NCBI GenBank assembly: GCA_964634755.1
Contig: CAZWJH010000091.1
Span: 1 to 9,106, forward strand
Source: JALXDT01 sp964634755
GTDB lineage: Bacteria > Acidobacteriota > Aminicenantia > JAMOAD01
Reading direction: 5' to 3'
Length of the DNA stretch: 9,106 nt
This document shows, piece after piece, positions 7,501-9,106 of this stretch. A program made the translations under genes and the position numbers. The notes beneath the pieces are model-generated. The model was not told the origin of the DNA and did no database searches. It saw nothing but the letters and a program-made list of their open reading frames with translations. The first letter of the stretch is position 1; each line of letters opens with the position of its first letter.

Positions 7501-7891
7501 TGTCACCTATCCCCAATTTATAGATTTCCTCTGTTATGTCTTTTAATCTAACCCGTTTTGAGTCCAATCTGAAGATGGATTCACCATCTCTAAAGGCTTT
7601 TCTGAAAATTATCTTCTCTTCTCCATTCTCATCAGAGAAAACAAGAGAAACTTCAGCAGATGCAAGAGGTTTTCTTTTGCTATTTCCCACAAAAATTATA
7701 TCTTCTGTTTTCCCCCCTCTTAAATTGGAGATTTTTGTCTCTCCCAATGCCCAGACCAAGGCATCTAATATATTACTTTTGCCACTTCCGTTAGGTCCTA
7801 TTATTACATTTGCTCCCTCTTTTAAAAAAATCTCATTTCTAAGAGGGAATGTTTTAAATCCAAAAATTTCTATCTTTTTTAATAATACCAT
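4538..7891 (-). CDS. smc: Chromosome segregation ATPase SMC
   Basis: SMC forms the V-shaped dimer that, with ScpA and ScpB, extrudes and compacts chromosomal DNA for segregation. The 1117-residue product has the full architecture. Walker A is GPNGSGKS (32-39), and the Q-loop is at Gln138 in FFIEQGM. A long coiled coil spans about 165-498, a hinge region about 500-605, and the return coiled coil about 606-960. The ABC signature LLSGGEK is at 1020-1026. Walker B (ICVLDE) has Asp1049 and catalytic Glu1050, the D-loop is APLDEAN, and the switch His is 1081. FVGNSKRKPLASAEVSLVF (67-85) is typical of bacterial SMC rather than of Rad50, SbcC or MukB. The protein is about 70 residues shorter than the usual 1170-1190, and the hinge accounts for much of this. 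No Shine-Dalgarno precedes the ATG, and a terminator ends about 20 bases upstream. ScpA and ScpB are not in the window. Confidence 0.96.
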   Translation of the reverse strand: MVLLKKIEIFGFKTFPLRNEIFLKEGANVIIGPNGSGKSNILDALVWALGETKISNLRGGKTEDIIFVGNSKRKPLASAEVSLVFSDENGEEKIIFRKAFRDGESIFRLDSKRVRLKDITEEIYKLGIGDRKYFFIEQGMIGNIVTMGALEKRALIEEAAGISRYREKKKEAYRKLIEAENNLNVLNNILEEVKAELELWEKEFEKLKSYKTLKKDFRDIRKQIFLLKLNSMEKRKADIQKVLKSQWEQMESLRTFYKEGEKELSKLDSKFWQIEEQINLKKEEFYREKENLELKRKELLSTEEKLKTNRDSFLKNKNWLENSDKLISELESKLKDIKESIETLESETETFRMQKETLEENLLGKKEELNLVKEEYNRIQSNLLDVISRKSDINNKIVYMEEFTKTSSNKIKKIEDEKKELLKEKEKILKEKEEKEGIKYTDFTDKIAELKKKRALFQEKIKSKEEEIKKIEFSLQKLIALENEYKKSLTSIEKERKSGIGNNLSIKKPLPEPLAFFLEELLSLLPFEGKFLEGNSYILKQNKREDIYKEYIDSPFSDYFPKVKKAKNLSNAIELWNKEKNNYITEDGFLITINGEIYKGKKKGFILYKELLDETLKKIEREEKILNKLTNEHNRLKSELDAINKLIKEFESKQNSEIEKKRKNEEEIRILDTKLENLEKQISIITKEKETIKKELFTYKKQYTKLVDKAKKISEEEEAIEEQKEIISEKISTLESEIAEIEEEYKILNNKYFESEKEFVSTKKEFEGLNERIKSEKNRIITLNEEIKILEKEKDELDKKINTLKNEILQQEKIVKAKRSELDEITEEGSKIRAKKSELEKSLKKLNRKLTSLNNSVNDKEIERATIERDIINLEENIWNELTMTFEELKKVEITDNETSLLKKEEELKNVFEELSEVRFEAESEYIKFKEKNDFYTKQKEDIENSIDSIKEAIDKIDQESIKRFTNTLDKINFHFNEVFKILFGGGSAKVNLLDESDILNSGVELKVKPPSKKLKNIHLLSGGEKALASIAFLFSMFRFKPSPICVLDEVDAPLDEANISKLLNLIKEMKSTTQFLIVTHNPKTLEIADAIYGVTMNEPGVSLVYSIDVPEKYRES

Positions 7892-7903
7892 CGATTAAAG
7901 ATA
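7892..7903 (-). promoter_or_regulatory. Possible -10 element for a leaderless smc message
   Basis: The minus strand has TATCTT (7898-7903), four of six matches to the -10 consensus, six bases before the smc ATG. A transcript starting at the usual distance would begin at the A of the start codon. No -35 match is seen at 16-18 bases upstream; that position is taken by the terminator's C-run and T-run. Nothing resembling AGGAG lies in the roughly 20 bases between terminator and ATG. This is a weak call. Confidence 0.25.
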
Positions 7904-7912
7904 CTTTTGTGC

Positions 7913-7949
7913 AAAAAAAAAGGGGGCTTTTTACAAAGCCCCCTTTTTT
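7913..7949 (-). terminator. Strong rho-independent terminator after the SH3 lipoprotein gene
   Basis: Bases 7916-7930 pair perfectly with 7935-7949 (15 base pairs, including a GGGGGC/GCCCCC core) around a TTAC loop. On the minus strand the stem leads into a run of nine T (7913-7921), a textbook intrinsic terminator 12 bases beyond the lipoprotein stop codon. The other strand also ends in T-rich sequence, so it could work both ways. The smc ATG lies about 20 bases past the T-run. Confidence 0.93.
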
Positions 7950-7961
7950 ATTCTTTCTAAA

Positions 7962-8432
7962 TTAAAGATTGATTTTGTAGCTAAAGTTGAGATACTTTAC
8001 TGAAACAAAACCGCCATCTGCAAGATGTGCCCAGCCATTATCAACTGTTACAACCTTTACGACATCTCCTTTTTTAAGATATCTGATGGGTTTAGAATCA
8101 ACAGTCCCCTGCTCTCTTACTGTTAAAACAGAGCAATTCGCGACTGTTCCATAAATTTCAACATTTCCCTTTGTGATGTTCTTTAAATCATTGATAGCTT
8201 TGACGATATCATCGCCTTTTGCATTGAGCTTTGTGAAGTTATCTTTGAGGAGTTTGTTGTTTTCCTCAACTGTGGTTTTAACTGCTGCTACATCTGTAGC
8301 CATCTTTGCATCAAGTTCTGCTGATTTTTTTGAATAATTTTCAATAGAATCAATCTGTTTCTGCTTTACACATCCCATCATGAAAAATGCAATTACTACT
8401 ACAACCAAGCTTAAAATTAATGCCTTTTTCAT
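7962..8432 (-). CDS. Lipoprotein with coiled coil and bacterial SH3-like domain
   Basis: This 156-residue protein should be exported and lipid-anchored. It starts MKK, has a hydrophobic core (4-18) and a plausible lipobox MMGC with Cys21. A polar helical stretch (about 27-85) with heptad-like spacing suggests a short coiled coil or oligomerisation stalk, similar in style to small Lpp-like or Alanine-zipper lipoproteins. The C-terminal part (about 92-150) matches the bacterial SH3 (SH3b) pattern: LTVRE near residue 103, LKKGDVVKVV (119-128), NGWAHL (132-137) and GFVSVKYL (141-148). Such domains often bind peptidoglycan or other envelope ligands. The ATG has AGGAGGTC with good spacing. The gene stands alone between its own promoter and a strong terminator, unlike the packed neighbours. 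The ligand and role are unknown, and I do not recognise a named gene. The second cysteine, Cys100, has no obvious partner. Confidence 0.8.
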   Translation of the reverse strand: MKKALILSLVVVVIAFFMMGCVKQKQIDSIENYSKKSAELDAKMATDVAAVKTTVEENNKLLKDNFTKLNAKGDDIVKAINDLKNITKGNVEIYGTVANCSVLTVREQGTVDSKPIRYLKKGDVVKVVTVDNGWAHLADGGFVSVKYLNFSYKINL

Positions 8433-8456
8433 CCATGACCTCCTTTAAAGTATATT

Positions 8457-8510
8457 GTTTATTAATATATAAAAAAACTGGAAAAAAAGCAATAGTTTAT
8501 TAATAAAAAC
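8457..8510. repeat. Paired GTTTATTAATA palindromes around the lipoprotein promoter
   Basis: GTTTATTAATA occurs at 8457-8467 and again at 8495-8505, 38 bases apart. The second copy contains the perfect 12-base palindrome TTTATTAATAAA (8496-8507). The first is the same palindrome with one mismatched pair (8458-8469). They flank the candidate promoter: one lies just upstream of the -35 element and one overlaps the -10 element. This layout suits a pair of repressor or activator sites, but the sequence is low in complexity. Confidence 0.35.
8464..8492 (-). promoter_or_regulatory. Candidate promoter of the SH3 lipoprotein gene
   Basis: On the minus strand TTGCTT (8487-8492) and TATATT (8464-8469, five of six matches to the -10 consensus) are separated by exactly 17 bases. 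The distance to the ATG at 8432 leaves a leader of about 25 bases containing AAAGGAGGTC. The -35 match is weak (three of six) and the region is very AT-rich, so chance matches are possible. Confidence 0.5.
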
Positions 8511-8519
8511 AAAAAAAAA

Positions 8520-9106
8520 TTATGCCTCCGCCCAATTTTTACCCCATTTGATATCAACTACTAATGGAACTTCAAGCTTAACACAGTTTTCCATGCTATC
8601 TTTAACGAGTTTTTCTATGATTTCTTTTTCATCCTCAGGAACTTCAAATACCAGTTCATCATGAACCTGCAGGATTATTTTTGTATTTAATTCCTTTTCT
8701 TTAATTAAATTAAAAACATCAATCATTGCTTTTTTCATAATGTCAGCTGCACTCCCCTGAACTTTTGTGTTTATTGCCATCCTTTCTCCGTGATTTCTTA
8801 TATTTGCATTTGAGCTTTTTATCTCCGGAATAGGCCTTTTTCTTCCGAATATTGTTTTCACAAATCCATAAGTTTCAGCTTCTTTAATACTTTCATTTAT
8901 AAACTCTTTTACTTTTTCATATCTTTTAAAGTACATATTTATAAACTGTTGAGCCATTGCTCTTTCTATCCCCAATTCCCTTGCAAGGGAATATGCTGTC
9001 TTCCCATAAATTATGCTAAAATTTATTATCTTAGCTCTTCGCCTTTTTTCCTCAAATGGTATGTCTATATCTCCAAATACTTCATTTGCTGTGTGAGAGT
9101 GGATAT
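8520..9106 (-). CDS. polA: DNA polymerase I, C-terminal part (5' end outside window)
   Basis: The last 194 codons of polA are present; the frame stays open to the right edge, so the 5'-nuclease and proofreading-type domains lie outside. This is the polymerase domain's fingers and palm. The O-helix block R-x-x-AK-x-x-NF-x-x-x-YG is at fragment residues 22-34, with Lys25, Phe29 and Tyr33. ERMAINTKVQGSAADIMK (107-124) contains Arg108 and Gln116. The palm motif QVHDELV (146-152) carries the catalytic Asp149 and Glu150. The C-terminus, around WGKNWAEA, matches the family. Phe29 of the O-helix is the ordinary residue at the dideoxynucleotide-discrimination position. Ser30 replaces the common Gly, as I recall from some thermophile polymerases. 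The frame has a TTG at 8973-8975, but this is an internal leucine, not a start. The stop is followed directly by a nine-T run without a clear hairpin. Confidence 0.96.
   Translation of the reverse strand, partial: IHSHTANEVFGDIDIPFEEKRRRAKIINFSIIYGKTAYSLARELGIERAMAQQFINMYFKRYEKVKEFINESIKEAETYGFVKTIFGRKRPIPEIKSSNANIRNHGERMAINTKVQGSAADIMKKAMIDVFNLIKEKELNTKIILQVHDELVFEVPEDEKEIIEKLVKDSMENCVKLEVPLVVDIKWGKNWAEA

Noticed and set aside
8500..8522. Nine-T run right after the polA stop as an intrinsic terminator
   Set aside because: No convincing GC-rich hairpin precedes the T-run on the minus strand. The run alone is expected in such AT-rich spacers.
9005..9020. Ser in place of Gly in the polA O-helix block (NFSIIYG)
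   Set aside because: As I recall, the same substitution occurs in known polymerases such as that of Thermotoga, so it is not novel.

Overview
The window is a low-GC (about one third G+C by eye), densely packed bacterial stretch in which every recognisable gene is on the minus strand. Arginine is mostly AGA/AGG, isoleucine is often ATA, and the proteins are rich in lysine and glutamate. The genes are bacterial: DNA polymerase I, SMC, RecA, DivIVA and a lipoprotein with a bacterial signal peptide. I cannot assign a phylum. The mixed gene order, the AT-rich codon use and the divergent SMC hinge would fit a poorly sampled lineage, but that is inference.

In the direction of transcription (high to low coordinates) there are two blocks. 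The upstream block holds the 3' part of polA (running off the right edge) and a small lipoprotein with a coiled coil and an SH3-like domain. The lipoprotein has its own candidate promoter and ends in a strong hairpin terminator (7913-7949). The second block is a tight run of nine genes: smc, a YggS-type PLP protein, a YggT membrane protein, divIVA, a DUF167 (YggU) gene, recA, a membrane-anchored YHS-domain protein, galU and an archease gene. Apart from 66 bases between smc and yggS and 18 bases between the DUF167 gene and recA, neighbours overlap or sit one base apart, so translational coupling is likely.

The run joins chromosome organisation and repair (smc, recA), the division/polar-growth cluster (yggS, yggT, divIVA, yggU) and a nucleotide-sugar enzyme (galU). 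It reads as a housekeeping superoperon. It combines the enterobacterial order yggS-yggT-yggU with the Gram-positive order yggS-yggT-divIVA, and sepF is absent from its usual place.

The left end (1-145) lies downstream of the archease gene and is clearly richer in G+C (64 of 145 bases). I see no convincing gene in it; it looks like a dispersed intergenic repeat or the edge of an unrelated segment.

I found no CRISPR array, transposase, tRNA, rRNA or defence system. The points most worth checking are the shortened, atypical hinge of SMC, the apparently leaderless starts of smc and yggS, the paired AT palindromes around the lipoprotein promoter, and the compositionally distinct left end.
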